Assembly (NCBI GenBank): GCA_038868115.1
Contig: JAWBXA010000018.1
Location: forward strand, 1 to 20,958
DNA from: JAGTQI01 sp038868115
GTDB taxonomy: Archaea > Thermoproteota > Bathyarchaeia > Bathyarchaeales > Bathycorpusculaceae
Reading direction: 5' to 3'
Length of the DNA: 20,958 nucleotides
Shown: piece by piece, positions 20,532 through 20,958 of the stretch
Numbering within the stretch: position 1 is the stretch's first letter
Layout of the letters: every line of letters starts with the position of its first letter
Program-made: the position numbers and the translations under genes
Notes under the pieces: model-generated
The model's database searches: none
Seen by the model: the letters and a program-made list of their open reading frames with translations, nothing else
What the model was told of the DNA's origin: nothing

Positions 20532-20958
20532 ATGACTGAAAGAAACATCGTGCAAATAGCGGAAAACGTTTACTGGGTCGGCGTAAGAGACTGGAACCGC
20601 AGAATTTTCGACGCCCTAATCCCGCTTCCAAAAGGCACATCCTATAACGCTTACCTCATCATTGGCAGCGATGGGAAAGCCTTAATAGACACTGTAAATC
20701 CGGGCTTCGAAAAAGATTTGGAAGATAAAATCCGCAACATGGCAAAACCAGAAGAAATTGATTACGTTGTCATGAATCATGCGGAGCCAGACCACGCTGG
20801 CTCCATACCCCACCTAATGAAAATCGCATCGAAAGCTAAACTGGTGGCTACTGGCAGAGGCGCAAAAATGGCTCAAGTTTATTATCACGTCCCACAAGAG
20901 CGAATTAAGGTTGTAGCTGACAATGAGGCCATAAGTCTAGGCGACAAAACTCTGCGCC
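20532..20958 (+). CDS. Flavodiiron (FprA-type) protein, N-terminal part, cut by the window end
   Basis: ATG 20532, with AGGTGA seven bases upstream, opens a frame that runs to the window edge (142 codons visible). The start MTERNIVQIAENVYWVGVRD is the usual beginning of A-type flavoproteins, and NHAEPDHAGSIPH contains the diiron motif His-x-Glu-x-Asp-His of the metallo-beta-lactamase-like domain. In full-length family members (about 400 residues) a flavodoxin-like FMN domain follows. These enzymes reduce oxygen or nitric oxide to water or nitrous oxide, and in anaerobes protect against oxygen; which substrate is used here is unknown. The nearby redox-type regulator and palindrome suggest inducible control. 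Confidence 0.9.
   Translation, partial: MTERNIVQIAENVYWVGVRDWNRRIFDALIPLPKGTSYNAYLIIGSDGKALIDTVNPGFEKDLEDKIRNMAKPEEIDYVVMNHAEPDHAGSIPHLMKIASKAKLVATGRGAKMAQVYYHVPQERIKVVADNEAISLGDKTLR

Noticed and set aside
1..20958. CRISPR array, insertion sequence, integrase or phage genes
   Set aside because: No regular repeat-spacer pattern, transposase or attachment-site duplication was seen. VapBC and a decayed paralogue are the only mobile or unstable hints.

Overview
The window reads as a chromosomal segment of an archaeon. Evidence for this includes BRE/TATA-type promoter signals (for example near 1985-1997, 8384-8395 and 20489-20497), an archaeal-type PRPP synthetase, an archaeal THUMP tRNA-G10 methyltransferase, an ATP-dependent DNA ligase, an Lhr helicase and a methyltransferase very like the TACK-archaeal protein-lysine methyltransferase aKMT. 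Frequent GTG/TTG starts and short gene overlaps fit a TACK lineage such as Bathyarchaeia. That lineage is an inference, because no rRNA is present. I saw no rRNA, tRNA, CRISPR array or insertion sequence.

Layout. 1-1130: a surface/secretion pair (a multi-pass membrane protein running in from the left edge, and a secreted protein with a signal peptide), followed by a degraded, oppositely oriented paralogue of the secreted protein. 1327-1952: a VapBC-type toxin-antitoxin pair. 2054-5282: a plus-strand run of class II HMG-CoA reductase (isoprenoid lipid synthesis), PRPP synthetase and tRNA-G10 methyltransferase. 5606-6529: RNase Z, convergent with 6533-8097, an overlapping pair of a DDAH-like amidinohydrolase and a TIM-barrel isomerase/endonuclease-IV-like protein. 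8452-11524: a winged-helix/RecA-type ATPase followed by an ATP-dependent DNA ligase with an N-terminal helix-turn-helix-like extension. 11552-16215 (minus strand): a YkgJ-type Cys-cluster protein, an aKMT-like methyltransferase, a small protein with four CX6C pairs, and the large helicase Lhr.

16360-19821 is the most unusual block. A YkgJ-type protein overlaps a GCS2-type carboxylate-amine ligase on the minus strand. Divergent from them are a stand-alone RLAN-domain protein and an overlapping RimK-like ATP-grasp ligase. The shared 91-base divergent promoter region carries an inverted repeat. Together they look like an amidoligase cluster making an amide- or peptide-linked metabolite, or modifying a protein; the substrate is unknown.

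20046-20958: an HTH regulator with a CxxC-rich tail is divergent from a flavodiiron-type protein (FprA-like) that runs off the right edge. A perfect 20-bp palindrome sits where the flavodiiron transcript should start, which suggests redox-responsive repression.
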